A DNA stretch of 64,000 bases from an uncultured Clostridia bacterium (GCA_934120135.1 CAKOTK010000003.1:124001-188000), one strand, 5' to 3'; positions 48,227-58,603 are shown, counted from the stretch's first letter. Made by a program: numbers and translations. Notes: generated from the sequence alone by a model not told the origin.

Positions 48227-49243
48227 ATGAGTAATATAAAGTTAGCAGTTGTTGGTGCTACTGGTCTTGTGGGGCAAACAATTATTAAAGTTTTAGAAGA
48301 AAAAAAACTACCTATTAGTGAATATACTTTTTTTGCTTCTAGTAGATCTGCTGGAAAAGAAATTAATTTTTTGGGTAAAGATTACAAAGTGCAAGAGTTA
48401 ACTCAAAATTCTTTTGATTCCGGTTTTGATTTTGCAATTTTTTCTGCTGGTGGAAGTGTATCAAAAGAGTTTGCTCCAATAGCAGTTTCTAAAGGTTGTA
48501 CAGTTATTGATAATAGCAGTTGTTTTAGAATGGATAAAGATGTACCTTTAGTAGTGCCTGAGGTTAATTTTGAAGATACTAGAAATAATAACGGAATTAT
48601 TGCAAACCCTAATTGTTCCACAATACAAGCTGTTGTTGCATTAAAGCCTTTGGATGACAACTATGGTATAAAAAGAATTGTGTATAGTACATATCAAGCT
48701 GTCTCAGGTGCAGGATATAAAGGTGTGGAAGATTTAAAATCAGGAATTCAAAGCTACAATAGTGAGTTATCTGTTTTAGAAAATCAAGCTCAAGATTACG
48801 AATTGCAAAAATTTAATGTTCCTATTTTTAGTAATTGTATTCCTCATATTGATGTATTTTTAGATAATGGTTATACCAAAGAAGAGGAAAAAATGATAAA
48901 TGAGACTAGAAAGATTTTAGGCAAACCTAATCTAAGAATAACTGCAACTACAGTTAGGGTTCCTGTTTTAAATAGCCATAGTGAAGTTATAAATGTGGAA
49001 TTCGAAAGAGATTTTAAACTTAAGGAGTTGAAGCAAATATTAAAGCAATCTCCTGGTATTGTTTTAAAAGATGATTACCCTACTACTTTAGATACTAATA
49101 ATCAAGATAATGTATTTATAGGTAGAATCAGAAGAGATTTTAGTGTGTCATCTGGTGTTAATTTATGGGTAGTTGCTGATAATTTAAGAAAAGGTGCTGC
49201 TAGTAATGCTGTTCAAATTTTAGAAAGATTACTAATAGACTAA
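48227..49243 (+). CDS. asd: Aspartate-semialdehyde dehydrogenase
   Basis: Reduces aspartyl phosphate to aspartate semialdehyde, the branch point to lysine/diaminopimelate, threonine and methionine. 338 residues with VVGATGLVGQTIIKVLEE (NADP fold), FFASSRSAGKE, FSAGGSVSKEFAP, the catalytic cysteine in GIIANPNCSTIQ and TYQAVSGAGYKG. ATG at 48227 follows AGAAAGGTGTGATTTT. No other lysine-pathway gene is adjacent. Confidence 0.96.
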   Translation: MSNIKLAVVGATGLVGQTIIKVLEEKKLPISEYTFFASSRSAGKEINFLGKDYKVQELTQNSFDSGFDFAIFSAGGSVSKEFAPIAVSKGCTVIDNSSCFRMDKDVPLVVPEVNFEDTRNNNGIIANPNCSTIQAVVALKPLDDNYGIKRIVYSTYQAVSGAGYKGVEDLKSGIQSYNSELSVLENQAQDYELQKFNVPIFSNCIPHIDVFLDNGYTKEEEKMINETRKILGKPNLRITATTVRVPVLNSHSEVINVEFERDFKLKELKQILKQSPGIVLKDDYPTTLDTNNQDNVFIGRIRRDFSVSSGVNLWVVADNLRKGAASNAVQILERLLID

Positions 49244-49249
49244 AAAGAA

Positions 49250-49293
49250 AAGAATTTCTAGTAGTTTATTCTACATAGAAATTCTTGTTTTTT
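49250..49293. terminator. Terminator between asd and dtd
   Basis: AAGAATTTCTA/TAGAAATTCTT stem followed by a T run on the plus strand; convergent genes share it. Confidence 0.85.
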
Positions 49294-49735
49294 AATCTTT
49301 TTCTAACATTATTGTTACTGGTCCATCATTTTGCAATGAAACTTGCATATATGCTGCAAATTGACCTGTTGCAACTTTTTTAATATTTTGTTTTTTGCAT
49401 TGCTCTACAAAATATTCATAAAGTTCATTTGCTAAATCTGGTTTTGCAGCATTTATAAAGCTTGGTCTATTTCCATGGCTTGTGTCTGCATAAAGTGTAA
49501 ATTGTGATACTATTAACAATTCACCATCTATATCTTTTAAAGACAAGTTCATTTTTTCATTTTCATCCTCGAAAACTCTTAAGTTAATTAGTTTTTGTAC
49601 TAGAAAGTCTGCTGTTTCTTTGGTATCTGTTGGTGCTACTCCAAGCAATACCATAAAGCCTTGTCCTATTTCTCCAATTGTTTTACCTTCAACAACTACA
49701 TTAGATTTTTTTACTCTTTGTACTAATAATCTCAT
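49292..49735 (-). CDS. dtd: D-aminoacyl-tRNA deacylase
   Basis: Removes D-amino acids (and Gly from tRNA-Ala) from tRNA. 147 residues from ATG at 49735 behind AAGGAG, which gives the family start [15 protein letters not shown]. Motifs [17 protein letters not shown] (SQFTL) and the cross-subunit [10 protein letters not shown] (usual NxGPVT) are present. In Clostridia dtd often lies next to relA; here it follows gpsA instead. Confidence 0.95.
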   Translation of the reverse strand: MRLLVQRVKKSNVVVEGKTIGEIGQGFMVLLGVAPTDTKETADFLVQKLINLRVFEDENEKMNLSLKDIDGELLIVSQFTLYADTSHGNRPSFINAAKPDLANELYEYFVEQCKKQNIKKVATGQFAAYMQVSLQNDGPVTIMLEKD

Positions 49736-49745
49736 ATTCTTCTCC

Positions 49746-50729
49746 TTACTCCGCCTTTTTTTCACGTGTCATTAACTTTGTTACAGCTTCTCTTGGTTCT
49801 AAATTATTATATAAAATATCATAAACTGCATTTACTATTGGCATTTCGATATTATATTTTTGTGCTAATTTATATGCTGCCTCAATGTTGTCAACACTTT
49901 CAATTGTCATTCCAACTTCTTTTCTAGTTTCTTCTAGCGAAAGTCCTCTTCCTATACATCTTCCAGCTTTTCTATTTCTACTGTGTTCACTCATACAAGT
50001 TACAATTAAATCTCCTAAACCGGATAAACCATAAAATGTATTGTGTTCTCCACCCATTGCAACGCCTAATCTTGAAAGTTCTGTTAGTCCTCTTGAGATT
50101 AAGGCTGCAAATGTGTTATCTCCTAAATTTAATTCTGCTACAATTCCGGCACAAAAAGCTATTATATTTTTTAGTGCTCCACCTAGTTCAACGCCTTGAA
50201 TATCATTGCTTGTATATACTCTCATTGTTTCATTCATAAATGTGTCTTGAACTAAATATTGCACATCATAGTCTTTAGATGCTGCAACAATTGCTGTTGG
50301 TATTCCTAATGAAACTTCTTCAGCATGACTTGGCCCTGAAAATGCTCCTATTTTTACATTTGTTAGTTCCTGTTCTGCTACATCACTTAGTGTTGATAAA
50401 CTTTCAAGTTCAAAACCTTTTGAACATATAACTACTGGTTGATTTGTAATGTATTGTTTATATTGATTTAACGTATTTCTAAAGAATTTTGATGGTGTAA
50501 CATGTAATATCAAGTCTGAACCTTCTACTGCTTCTTTTATGTCTGTTGTGCAATATATATTTTCTGGCATCGTTGCCATTGGCAAAAACATACATTTTCT
50601 TTCTTTATTTATCAAATCAGCTTCTTCTTGGGCAAATGACCATATTTTAACATTATGTCCCATTTCAGCTGCATGTATTGCTAATGCACAGCCCCAACTT
50701 CCACTTCCAATTATACAAATATTTTTCAT
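49746..50729 (-). CDS. gpsA: Glycerol-3-phosphate dehydrogenase [NAD(P)+]
   Basis: Makes sn-glycerol-3-phosphate for phospholipid synthesis. 327 residues with [20 protein letters not shown] (dinucleotide site), [26 protein letters not shown] (catalytic Lys) and [23 protein letters not shown] at 50729 behind AAAGGA; the ORF start is a TTG two codons up. It follows plsY, which uses its product, in a plsY-gpsA pair. Confidence 0.96.
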   Translation of the reverse strand: MKNICIIGSGSWGCALAIHAAEMGHNVKIWSFAQEEADLINKERKCMFLPMATMPENIYCTTDIKEAVEGSDLILHVTPSKFFRNTLNQYKQYITNQPVVICSKGFELESLSTLSDVAEQELTNVKIGAFSGPSHAEEVSLGIPTAIVAASKDYDVQYLVQDTFMNETMRVYTSNDIQGVELGGALKNIIAFCAGIVAELNLGDNTFAALISRGLTELSRLGVAMGGEHNTFYGLSGLGDLIVTCMSEHSRNRKAGRCIGRGLSLEETRKEVGMTIESVDNIEAAYKLAQKYNIEMPIVNAVYDILYNNLEPREAVTKLMTREKKAE

Positions 50730-50743
50730 TTTCAATTTCCTTT

Positions 50744-51379
50744 CTACTTAAAGCTTATTTTATTCTCTGTTCCATTAAGAATTCTTTGTACATTAGCTCT
50801 ATGATTAAATATAACTAATAAAGCTATAATAATACTGAATACTAAATAACTCCAATTGCTATTGCTTGTTGGCACAATATAATTTTGATCTATAAATGCA
50901 ACTAATACTGGGAATAGTATTCCTGCTGCAATTGAACCTACTGATACCATTCTAGTTAATGCTATTAAAACTAATGCAAATACTAAACAAATTAGTCCTA
51001 TTTGCCAGTTTGTCATTAATAAAACTCCTAATGATGTAGCAATACCTTTTCCACCTTTGAATTTAAAGAATACAGGAAATGTATGTCCTATTATTACAAA
51101 TATTCCTGCTAATTGTACTAATAAAGCATTATCTAGGTTCTTAACTATCTTTCCAGCTAAAACAGCTATTAAAATAGATACTACTCCTTTTAAAATATCA
51201 CAAATCAATGTAATTACTGCTGCTTTTTTTCCAACTGCTCTTAACATATTGGTAGTTCCTGCATTTCCGCTTCCCTTTTCTCTAATATCAAAACCAGCCA
51301 TTTTTTTGCTAAGTATAATTGAAAAGTTTATACTTCCTATTAAATATGCAATTACTGCAACTATTATATATGTTGCCAT
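50744..51379 (-). CDS. plsY: Acyl-phosphate:glycerol-3-phosphate acyltransferase PlsY
   Basis: First acylation step of phospholipid synthesis. 211 residues, five hydrophobic helices, with the PlsY motifs YLIGSINFSIILSK, GSGNAGTTNMLRAVGKK and GHTFPVFFKFKGGKGIATSLG and a C-terminal IIALLVIFNHRANVQRILNGTE. ATG at 51379 follows AGGAGAGTGATTTAG. It lies between der and gpsA; the der-plsY-gpsA order is conserved in Firmicutes. Confidence 0.95.
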   Translation of the reverse strand: MATYIIVAVIAYLIGSINFSIILSKKMAGFDIREKGSGNAGTTNMLRAVGKKAAVITLICDILKGVVSILIAVLAGKIVKNLDNALLVQLAGIFVIIGHTFPVFFKFKGGKGIATSLGVLLMTNWQIGLICLVFALVLIALTRMVSVGSIAAGILFPVLVAFIDQNYIVPTSNSNWSYLVFSIIIALLVIFNHRANVQRILNGTENKISFK

Positions 51380-51397
51380 CTAAATCACTCTCCTTTG

Positions 51398-52723
51398 TTA
51401 CTCTTTTTCGCCTTTTTCTCTTACTATCATTCTAATTGGTGTTCCTGTTAATCCAAATTCTTTTCTTATTTGGTTTACCAAATATCTTTCATAAGAAAAA
51501 TGGAATAATTCTTTATCATTTACAAATACCACAAATGTTGGTGGTTTTGTAGTAGCTTGTGTCATATAGAATATTTTTAATCTTCTACCTTTATCTGTTG
51601 GTGGTTGCACAATTGTTACTGCTTCACTTAATACATCATTTAAAACTGAAGTAGATACTCTTAATGCATTTTGACTTGCAACCATATTTATCATTTCATA
51701 TAGTTTATTTACTCTTTGTCCAGTTTTAGCTGATATGAACATTATTGGTGCATATGATAAATATGACAATTTGTTATATACATCTTTTTTATAATTTTCC
51801 ATAGTTTGGTTATCTTTTTCTACTTCGTCCCATTTGTTCACAACAATTATTACACCTTTACCAGCCTCATGTGCTTCTCCTGCGATTTTAGCATCTTGAG
51901 CTGTTACTCCCTCATTTGCATCTAACATTAAAATACATACATCAGCTCTTTCTACTGCTAATAGACTTCTCATAACACTATATTTTTCTAGGTTATCATT
52001 AACTTTGCTTTTTCTACGAATTCCTGCTGTATCAATAAATACATATTTTCCAAATTCATTTTGAAATTCAGAGTCAATTGCATCTCTTGTAGTTCCTGCA
52101 ATATCACTTACAATTACTCTATTTTCTCCAAGTATTTTATTTACTAATGAAGATTTACCTACATTTGGTTTTCCAATAATTGCTACTTTAATAACATCAC
52201 TGTCATCTTCATCCTCTGTTTGAGGTGGAAGCTTATCATATATAGCATCTAATACATCTCCTATGCCTTTTGCATTAACTGAAGACACTGCATATGGATC
52301 ACCTATTCCTAGATTATAGAATTCATATAATTCATCAGGGGTTTTACCAAATGTATCTGATTTATTACATATCAAAATTATTGGTTTTTTTGATTTTTTA
52401 AGCATTAGTGCAATATCATGGTCTGCCGCTGTAACTCCTTGTTTTATATCTGTTATAAATAGAATTACATCTGCAATTTCTACTGCCATATCTGCTTGTC
52501 TACGCATTTGAGAAAGAATAACATCATCTGACTCTGGTTCAATACCTCCGGTATCTACTAAAGTAAAGTTTCTGCCTCTCCAATTTGCATCAGCATAAAC
52601 TCTATCTCTTGTAACCCCTGGTGTATCTTCAACTATTGATATTCTCTTTCCAACTACATAGTTAAAAAATGTAGATTTTCCTACATTTGGTCTTCCTATA
52701 ATTGCAACTGTTGGTTTACTCAT
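51398..52723 (-). CDS. der: GTPase Der (EngA)
   Basis: 50S ribosome-assembly GTPase with two tandem GTPase domains and a KH-like end. 441 residues: GRPNVGKSTFFN and GKPNVGKSSLVNK are the two P-loops; DTGGIE and DTAGIRRK are the two switch II regions; NKSD and NKWD the G4 motifs. ATG at 52723 follows AAGGAATGGAGAA. It begins the der-plsY-gpsA-dtd run; palindromic repeat copy 3 lies directly upstream. Confidence 0.97.
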   Translation of the reverse strand: MSKPTVAIIGRPNVGKSTFFNYVVGKRISIVEDTPGVTRDRVYADANWRGRNFTLVDTGGIEPESDDVILSQMRRQADMAVEIADVILFITDIKQGVTAADHDIALMLKKSKKPIILICNKSDTFGKTPDELYEFYNLGIGDPYAVSSVNAKGIGDVLDAIYDKLPPQTEDEDDSDVIKVAIIGKPNVGKSSLVNKILGENRVIVSDIAGTTRDAIDSEFQNEFGKYVFIDTAGIRRKSKVNDNLEKYSVMRSLLAVERADVCILMLDANEGVTAQDAKIAGEAHEAGKGVIIVVNKWDEVEKDNQTMENYKKDVYNKLSYLSYAPIMFISAKTGQRVNKLYEMINMVASQNALRVSTSVLNDVLSEAVTIVQPPTDKGRRLKIFYMTQATTKPPTFVVFVNDKELFHFSYERYLVNQIRKEFGLTGTPIRMIVREKGEKE

Positions 52724-52761
52724 TTCTCCATTCCTTTCTTGATTTTACTATTATTATAATT

Positions 52762-52886
52762 AAGTTTAAAAAGAATTAGTATATTGCGAGGAAAAGTACA
52801 TTAAAAAGGCAAAGGCGCATACTCTTGTATGTAACTGCGTTTTTAATGTGCTTTGACAAAGCAAGATGCTGATTATTTTTAAACTT
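52762..52886. repeat. Palindromic intergenic repeat, copy 3
   Basis: 125 bp, ends AAGTTTAAAAAGAATTAG and CTGATTATTTTTAAACTT (imperfectly complementary), same core as copy 2. As in copy 2 the last base overlaps the stop triplet of the upstream gene. The outermost bases differ from copy 2 in both arms together (AAGTTT/AAACTT against AATTTT/AAAATT), so pairing is kept. Confidence 0.92.
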
Positions 52887-53380
52887 TAGTATGTAAGTTT
52901 TCCTTCTAATAAATCATCATTCCTAATCCACTCATCCACGTCAACTTCAATATATTCTGTTTCACTAGTCCTTACTATAACTTTCTTAATTCCACTATTT
53001 ATAATCATTTTTCTACACATTTGACATGAATTAGCTCCCGGATCATATTCACCATTTTCTACTTTAAACAATGATAAATATAAAGTACCTCCAAGCATGT
53101 CTTTTCTACTTGCACTAATTATAGCGTTTTGTTCTGCATGTACGCTTCTACAAGCATCATACCCACCATGTCTAATATCTGGGAAACATTTCTTTTTTAC
53201 GCAGTATCCTAAATCTATACAATTTTTTCTTCCTCTTGGTGCACCATTATATCCAGTAGAAATTATTTCATCATTATTTACTATTACACATCCTACTTTT
53301 TTTCTTAGGCAAGTACTTCTTTCTGCTACTGATTTTGCTATATCTAAATAATAATTATTTTTATCAATTCTAGCATTCAT
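52886..53380 (-). CDS. dCMP deaminase / cytidine deaminase family protein
   Basis: 164 residues. Zinc-dependent deaminase with RSVHAEQNAIISA (HAE) and PGANSCQMCRKMIINSG (PxxxCxxC). An extra CIDLGYCVKKKCF-type insert carries cysteines as in dCMP deaminases, which supply dUMP for thymidylate; ComEB is the Bacillus relative. ATG at 53380; the upstream site is weak (AAAGGAAATTTAGTAAT). The stop codon touches palindromic repeat copy 3. Confidence 0.9.
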   Translation of the reverse strand: MNARIDKNNYYLDIAKSVAERSTCLRKKVGCVIVNNDEIISTGYNGAPRGRKNCIDLGYCVKKKCFPDIRHGGYDACRSVHAEQNAIISASRKDMLGGTLYLSLFKVENGEYDPGANSCQMCRKMIINSGIKKVIVRTSETEYIEVDVDEWIRNDDLLEGKLTY

Positions 53381-53509
53381 ATTACTAAATTTCCTTTTTA
53401 TAATTTCTTATATATTTTATCATACTCTGTCAAATAATGCTATTATATTTAGTAAATTTTTTAATGCATAATGTACCAGATTTCTTTATGCCAAATGACA
53501 TGACAGCAA

Positions 53510-53537
53510 AATAGCATAGCTTAAAAGCTATGCTATT
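53510..53537 (-). terminator. Hairpin after rpmF
   Basis: Perfect 13-bp stem AATAGCATAGCTT/AAGCTATGCTATT; the following T run on the minus strand is short. Confidence 0.7.
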
Positions 53538-53544
53538 ATTGATT

Positions 53545-53727
53545 TTACTCTTCTGATTTTGCAACTACTTCTTTTCCATCATAGTATCCGCAGTTTGGAC
53601 ATACTCTATGTTGTAATACTTTTTCATGGCAATGTGGACAATCAACTAAATTTTGATTTTCTAATTTCCATGTAGATCTTTTTAAATGTGTTCTTGCTTT
53701 TGACCATCTTCTTTTTGGTTGTGCCAT
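53545..53727 (-). CDS. rpmF: 50S ribosomal protein L32
   Basis: 60 residues, MAQPKRRWSKARTHLKRSTW start and the zinc-binding CPHCHEKVLQHRVCPNCGYY motif (C-x2-C and C-x2-C). The YceD/DUF177 gene that normally precedes rpmF is not here. ATG at 53727 follows AAGGGAGGGAATTAAAA. Confidence 0.97.
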   Translation of the reverse strand: MAQPKRRWSKARTHLKRSTWKLENQNLVDCPHCHEKVLQHRVCPNCGYYDGKEVVAKSEE

Positions 53728-53846
53728 TTTTAATTCCCTCCCTTGATTGCTTTTTCTCTGTAATCTATATTTTAATTTATTACCTAAAAATTGATACTAT
53801 AAAATTATACTAACTTTTTTTGCATTTGTCAACTGCTTTGCCATTT

Positions 53847-54308
53847 TTATTGTGAATTTTTAGCAAACTTTTTGTTTATGGCTTGTTTTATTGCAAATAT
53901 AAATAATAAAATAATTCCACCAATTAAAAATACATCTGACAAATTACAATTCATCGAATTTGCAATATTAATAAAATCTATTACATAGCCTCTAAATAAA
54001 ATATCAATTAGATTTCCTATTGCTCCTGCTAATATTAGCATTAGAGATAATATTATATTATTTTTTGCTTTGCTATATCTTTTTACTAAATATATAACAA
54101 TTGGAATTATAATTATTATGCTTTCTAAGGCAATCACTGAGATTTTTATTTCATTTGTAATTTCAAATATTGTTCCTTCATTTTGCCAATAGTATATTTT
54201 CAAAACATTTGGAATAAGTTCCATATTTTTATTTATAAATAACACCTTTGTTAGTTGGTCTAATATTAAAGCAATTATTCCAATAATAATTGATGTTCTT
54301 TTTTTCAT
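53847..54308 (-). CDS. lspA: Lipoprotein signal peptidase (signal peptidase II)
   Basis: Cleaves signal peptides of prolipoproteins in the membrane. 153 residues, four helices. The motifs are present in somewhat relaxed form: LILDQLTK, NEGTIF (usual NxGAAF), GAIGNLIDILFRGYVIDFI with the first catalytic Asp, and NCNLSDVFLIGG with the second. It directly follows the P-type ATPase gene (three bases), so the two may be coupled. ATG at 54308. Confidence 0.9.
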   Translation of the reverse strand: MKKRTSIIIGIIALILDQLTKVLFINKNMELIPNVLKIYYWQNEGTIFEITNEIKISVIALESIIIIIPIVIYLVKRYSKAKNNIILSLMLILAGAIGNLIDILFRGYVIDFINIANSMNCNLSDVFLIGGIILLFIFAIKQAINKKFAKNSQ

Positions 54309-54311
54309 TGC

Positions 54312-57065
54312 TTATTCCTCCTTTGTAGCGTTTATCTTAAGTAATTTAAATATTTCTACAATAACAATTGGCATAAATACTAATATAACTGTCTCTAAAA
54401 TATTCATTGCTGGTAATACTGGTATACTAAATATATTTCTTAATGCTGGTACAAATAATACTATAAGCATTAGTCCTGCAGATACAGCTGTTGCAAGTAT
54501 TAGTTTGCTGTTATTAAATATTCCTGTTTTGAATATAGATTTTTTGTTATTTCTAATATTAAATACATGTACTAGTTCTGAAAGTGCTAAAACTGTAAAT
54601 GCCATTGCTTGCCCTATTTCCACTTTGACTTCTTCTGCAGATAATGTTCTTACAATTCCATTTGCTTCTGTTATATTTACAACTGGTAACTCATTTTCTG
54701 GTGTTGCTAAACCAATTATAAATGCAACAAGTGTAAGTACACCAATCATAATTCCTTGGTATATTACTCTAAAAGTCATTCCTTTTGTAAATACACCTTG
54801 TTTTGGTTTTAATGGCTTTCTATTCATAATGTCTTTTTCTGCTGGGTCAACTGCTAGTGCTAATGCTGGTAATGAGTCTGTTACCAAGTTTATCCACAAT
54901 ATATGAATTGGTAATAATGGGGTAATTAAATTTACATCTATGTTAAACCATTTGCTTAAAAGTGGGGTCATTAAAATTGCTACAAATAATATGATTATTT
55001 CTCCAACATTGCTTGATAGTAAAAACTGAATTGCTTTTAATATATTATCATATATACGTCTTCCTTCTTCTACTGAAGATACTATTGTAGCAAAGTTATC
55101 ATCTGTTAATATAACATCTGCCGCTTCTTTTGATACATCAGTACCAACTATTCCCATTGCACATCCTATATCTGCTGTTTTTAATGCCGGAGCATCATTT
55201 ACTCCATCACCAGTCATAGCAACAATTTCTCCATTTGTTTGCCAAGCTTTCACTATTCTTACTTTATGTTCAGGTGAAACTCTTGCATACACACTATATT
55301 TTCTAACATTTTTTATCAAGTCTTCATCTGACATTTCTTCAAGTTCACTACCTGTAATTGCTTCATCCTCATTTTCTAAAATTCCTAAAGCTTTAGCAAT
55401 TGCAATTGCTGTGATTTTGTGGTCACCTGTAATCATTACTGTTTTAATACCTGCTGTTTTACATTTTTCTACTGCATCTTTTACTTCTTCTCTTGGTGGA
55501 TCTATCATTCCAACCATACCAACATAAGTTAAATCACTTTCAATAGTTTTCATTTCTTCATCTGTTGGCTCATGGTCTAATTCTTTATATGCCATTGCTA
55601 ATACTCTAAGTGCATTTTTAGCCATTTCTTCATTTTGTTTAGCGATTTCTTTTTTATATTCATCAATGTCAGTATTTACATTTCCATTTATAACATAGCT
55701 ATTACATCTGTTTAATAACTCATCTACCCCACCTTTTGTATATACCATATATTTATTAGGAAATAGATGTACTGTTGTCATAAGCTTTCTATCTGAATCA
55801 AATGGTAGTTCTTTTACTCTTTCATACTTTTCTAAAATTGGTGGTTGAAAATCTAGTTTAAATCCCATATCAATTAAAGCTGTTTCAGTTGGATCTCCAG
55901 TAAGCTTTCCATCTGATACTTTTGTATCATTACAAAACATACTAATATATGTTAATTTCTCTAGTTCATCACCTAAATTGTCTATATCTATATCATCTAA
56001 GTCTACTAACTTATTGTTATAAAATACTTTTTTAACTGTCATTTTATTTTGTGTTAATGTTCCTGTTTTATCCGAACATATGACTGTTGTACTTCCTAAT
56101 GTTTCTACTGCTGGAAGTTTTTTAACAATTGCATGTTTTTTTACCATTCTTTGAACACCTATTGCTAATACAATTGTAGATACAGCTGCTAAGCCCTCTG
56201 GTATAGCTGCAACTGCTAAACTTACTGCAGTCATAAACATTTCTATTGGTTCTTTACCATATAATAAACCAATTATAAAAATAATTACACAAATTACTAT
56301 TGCTGCAATTCCAAGTGTTTTACCTAGTTTGTTTAATTTTTGTTGTAATGGAGTTTCTGTTTCTTCAACTTCATTTATCATTCCAGCTATTTTTCCAACT
56401 TCAGTATTCATACCTGTTGCAACAACAATACCTCTGCCTCTACCATAAGTAATTAGGCTTGAGGAAAATAACATATTAGTTCTATCTCCTAAACCTATTT
56501 TTTCATCATTTATTACATTGGTATTTTTATCAACTGGAACTGACTCACCTGTTAAAGATGCTTCTTGTGCTTTTAAATTAGCAGATTCTATAATTCTTAA
56601 ATCTGCTGGTACATAATCTCCTGTATCTAAAATTACAATATCTCCTGGAACTAATTCTTTTGATGGTATTACATTTACTTTTCCATTACGAATTACTTTA
56701 GTAACATGAGAGCTTAATTTTTGTAAAGCTTCTAGCGATTTTTCTGCTTTACTTTCTTGCGCCACTCCAATAATCGCATTTACAATTACTACTATTAAAA
56801 TAATAATTGAATCTGTTATTCCTTCTCCTTGGTAATATCCCACTGCTCCAGAAATTACAGCCGCAATTATTAAAATAATAATCATAAAGTCTTTGAATTG
56901 CTCTAAGAATTTAACAATTAAACTCTTTTTCTTTTTAGCTTGTAATTCGTTTAGGCCATAAATTTCTCTTTTTTCTTTTACTTGTTCATCAGATAATCCT
57001 TGAGTCCCTACTTTTAACTCTTCTTTAACTTCTTCAATGCTTTTATTAAACCACTGCTTGTCCAT
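54312..57065 (-). CDS. Calcium-type P-type ATPase (P2A)
   Basis: Membrane cation pump, 917 residues. N-terminal cation ATPase domain, actuator TGES in ASLTGESVPVDK, transport helix with PEGLAA, phosphorylation site CSDKTGTLTQNKMT, nucleotide domain, hinge MTGDGVNDAPALK and the C-terminal helices. Residues of the PMCA/SERCA type (AVAAIPEGL) point to calcium export. Ten hydrophobic helices can be counted. ATG at 57065 follows AAAGGAGAAATTTA. It is divergent from the YbaK gene. Confidence 0.93.
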   Translation of the reverse strand: MDKQWFNKSIEEVKEELKVGTQGLSDEQVKEKREIYGLNELQAKKKKSLIVKFLEQFKDFMIIILIIAAVISGAVGYYQGEGITDSIIILIVVIVNAIIGVAQESKAEKSLEALQKLSSHVTKVIRNGKVNVIPSKELVPGDIVILDTGDYVPADLRIIESANLKAQEASLTGESVPVDKNTNVINDEKIGLGDRTNMLFSSSLITYGRGRGIVVATGMNTEVGKIAGMINEVEETETPLQQKLNKLGKTLGIAAIVICVIIFIIGLLYGKEPIEMFMTAVSLAVAAIPEGLAAVSTIVLAIGVQRMVKKHAIVKKLPAVETLGSTTVICSDKTGTLTQNKMTVKKVFYNNKLVDLDDIDIDNLGDELEKLTYISMFCNDTKVSDGKLTGDPTETALIDMGFKLDFQPPILEKYERVKELPFDSDRKLMTTVHLFPNKYMVYTKGGVDELLNRCNSYVINGNVNTDIDEYKKEIAKQNEEMAKNALRVLAMAYKELDHEPTDEEMKTIESDLTYVGMVGMIDPPREEVKDAVEKCKTAGIKTVMITGDHKITAIAIAKALGILENEDEAITGSELEEMSDEDLIKNVRKYSVYARVSPEHKVRIVKAWQTNGEIVAMTGDGVNDAPALKTADIGCAMGIVGTDVSKEAADVILTDDNFATIVSSVEEGRRIYDNILKAIQFLLSSNVGEIIILFVAILMTPLLSKWFNIDVNLITPLLPIHILWINLVTDSLPALALAVDPAEKDIMNRKPLKPKQGVFTKGMTFRVIYQGIMIGVLTLVAFIIGLATPENELPVVNITEANGIVRTLSAEEVKVEIGQAMAFTVLALSELVHVFNIRNNKKSIFKTGIFNNSKLILATAVSAGLMLIVLFVPALRNIFSIPVLPAMNILETVILVFMPIVIVEIFKLLKINATKEE

Positions 57066-57186
57066 TAAATTTCTCCTTTAAACTTTTATTGATTTTTCTT
57101 ATAGATTATATTTTATTTTTAAAAAAATAGCAATAGTTTTATTTTTATGATATAATTTTATAAAAGTTTTTATGGGAGGAATGTTT

Positions 57187-57660
57187 ATGTCAGTAGAAAG
57201 AGTAAAAAATTATTTAAAAAAATATAATATGGATGATAGAATAATAACTTTTGATTCTTCTAGTGCCACAGTAGCTTTAGCTGCTCAGGCTCTTGGTTGT
57301 GAAGAGGCTAGAATTGCCAAGTCTTTATCTTTTAGACTTGGAGAAAATACTATATTAGTTATAACTGCTGGAGATGTAAAAATAGATAATGCAAAATATC
57401 GCCATGAATTCGGAGAAAAGGCTCATATGCTTTCTTTTGATGAAGTAGAAGAAAAAATTGGCCATCCTGTTGGTGGAGTTTGTCCTTTTGGAGTCAATGA
57501 TGGCATTTCTATTTATTTAGATGAGTCTCTAAAAAGATTTACAACTGTTTTTCCTGCTTGTGGTGAACCTAATAATGCTATTGAACTTACAATTCCAGAG
57601 CTAGAGAATATTACTGAATTTGTTAAATGGGTTGATGTTTGTAAATTAAATGTGACATAG
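57187..57660 (+). CDS. YbaK/EbsC aminoacyl-tRNA deacylase
   Basis: 157 residues from the ATG at 57187 behind GGGAGG. INS/YbaK domain: ALGCEEARIAKSLSF (catalytic Lys), VITAGDVKIDNAKYRHEFG, GHPVGGVCPFGV and FPACGEPNNAIEL. Such proteins hydrolyse mischarged tRNA (Cys-tRNA-Pro and others); the exact specificity is uncertain. Alone in the divergent gap with the ATPase. The 211 bp before the next gene hold a possible promoter and an AATTATCA-type inverted repeat but no frame. Confidence 0.88.
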   Translation: MSVERVKNYLKKYNMDDRIITFDSSSATVALAAQALGCEEARIAKSLSFRLGENTILVITAGDVKIDNAKYRHEFGEKAHMLSFDEVEEKIGHPVGGVCPFGVNDGISIYLDESLKRFTTVFPACGEPNNAIELTIPELENITEFVKWVDVCKLNVT

Positions 57661-57871
57661 GTTTTAATAAATTTGTTATTATTAAACATCTTGTAAGTTA
57701 ATTCTGTGTGACAATCAAATGAAAATAACAATATTTTTCGTTTACCAATTTGTCATTGACTGTTTGGTGATTTTGTTTCAAGTTGTGTAATGATTATATT
57801 ATACTTAATTCAGTGATAATTGTATATATTTTTCACAGAATTATCATAATATGAAAAGAAAGGGTGATGTT

Positions 57872-58600
57872 ATGGCATTAATAAAATGTCCTGAATGTGG
57901 CAACCAAATAAGTGATAAAGCTGAGAGTTGTCCAAAATGTGGTTATGAGTTAAATAAAAAGGAAACTCCTACCACCTCTGATAATAAGGTAGCCAGTTCC
58001 TTTATGAATAAAGGTAATATTAAATATATACTAATAATATTAGCTATAATTGTAGCTGGTTTCTTGTTTTTTAATCAAAATAATAACAATACTGGAACAG
58101 GTACTGGTGGCACTGGTACTGGGCAACCTACTACTCCATCAACTGATTATGGTTATACGGTGTACAATGATCCTTACCTTGGAATATCTTTTGAAATGCC
58201 TGGTACTTATAAAGTTGCTACAGACAAAGAAGGATATATTTATGTAGGTAGAAATATAGATAGTCAAGGTGCTTTAATTCCATATATAATTATTGGCAGA
58301 TATGACAAATATACTAGCGAAGTACAATTTTTAAATGATTTTACAACTTATATGAAAAAACAATATAGTGATTTAAAAGTTACTATTGATTTACTTTCTG
58401 GCACTATTGGAAATAAAACAGTTTATGGATTAGCATATAATTATACTTCAAGTGGTCACTTAGTAGTTGATAATAGATATGCTATTTTAGTTAACGGCAA
58501 AGTATATATGGTAGGTTCTAAAGAAGAAAATACAAATTCAACTGAAATCAATAATGTAGTAACTCATATTTTATCAACTTTAACAGAAAGGGGGTCATAA
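57872..58600 (+). CDS. Zinc-ribbon membrane protein
   Basis: 242 residues from ATG at 57872 (AAAGGGTG). MALIKCPECGNQISDKAESC-PKCGYE is a zinc ribbon (C6, C9, C20, C23), followed by one membrane helix at about 50-68, a Gly/Thr-rich linker and an extracellular domain of about 150 residues (YNDPYLGISFEMPGTYKV, PsbP-like or DUF-type). The zinc ribbon begins with the same MALIKC-ECG text as the PrsW gene three bases downstream, so the two arose by domain sharing and probably act together. Confidence 0.75.
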   Translation: MALIKCPECGNQISDKAESCPKCGYELNKKETPTTSDNKVASSFMNKGNIKYILIILAIIVAGFLFFNQNNNNTGTGTGGTGTGQPTTPSTDYGYTVYNDPYLGISFEMPGTYKVATDKEGYIYVGRNIDSQGALIPYIIIGRYDKYTSEVQFLNDFTTYMKKQYSDLKVTIDLLSGTIGNKTVYGLAYNYTSSGHLVVDNRYAILVNGKVYMVGSKEENTNSTEINNVVTHILSTLTERGS

Positions 58601-58603
58601 AAT

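Noticed and set aside
57661..57871. Riboswitch in the gap before the zinc-ribbon gene
   Set aside because: Only an AATTATCA-type inverted repeat and AT-rich promoter-like text are visible; no known motif.
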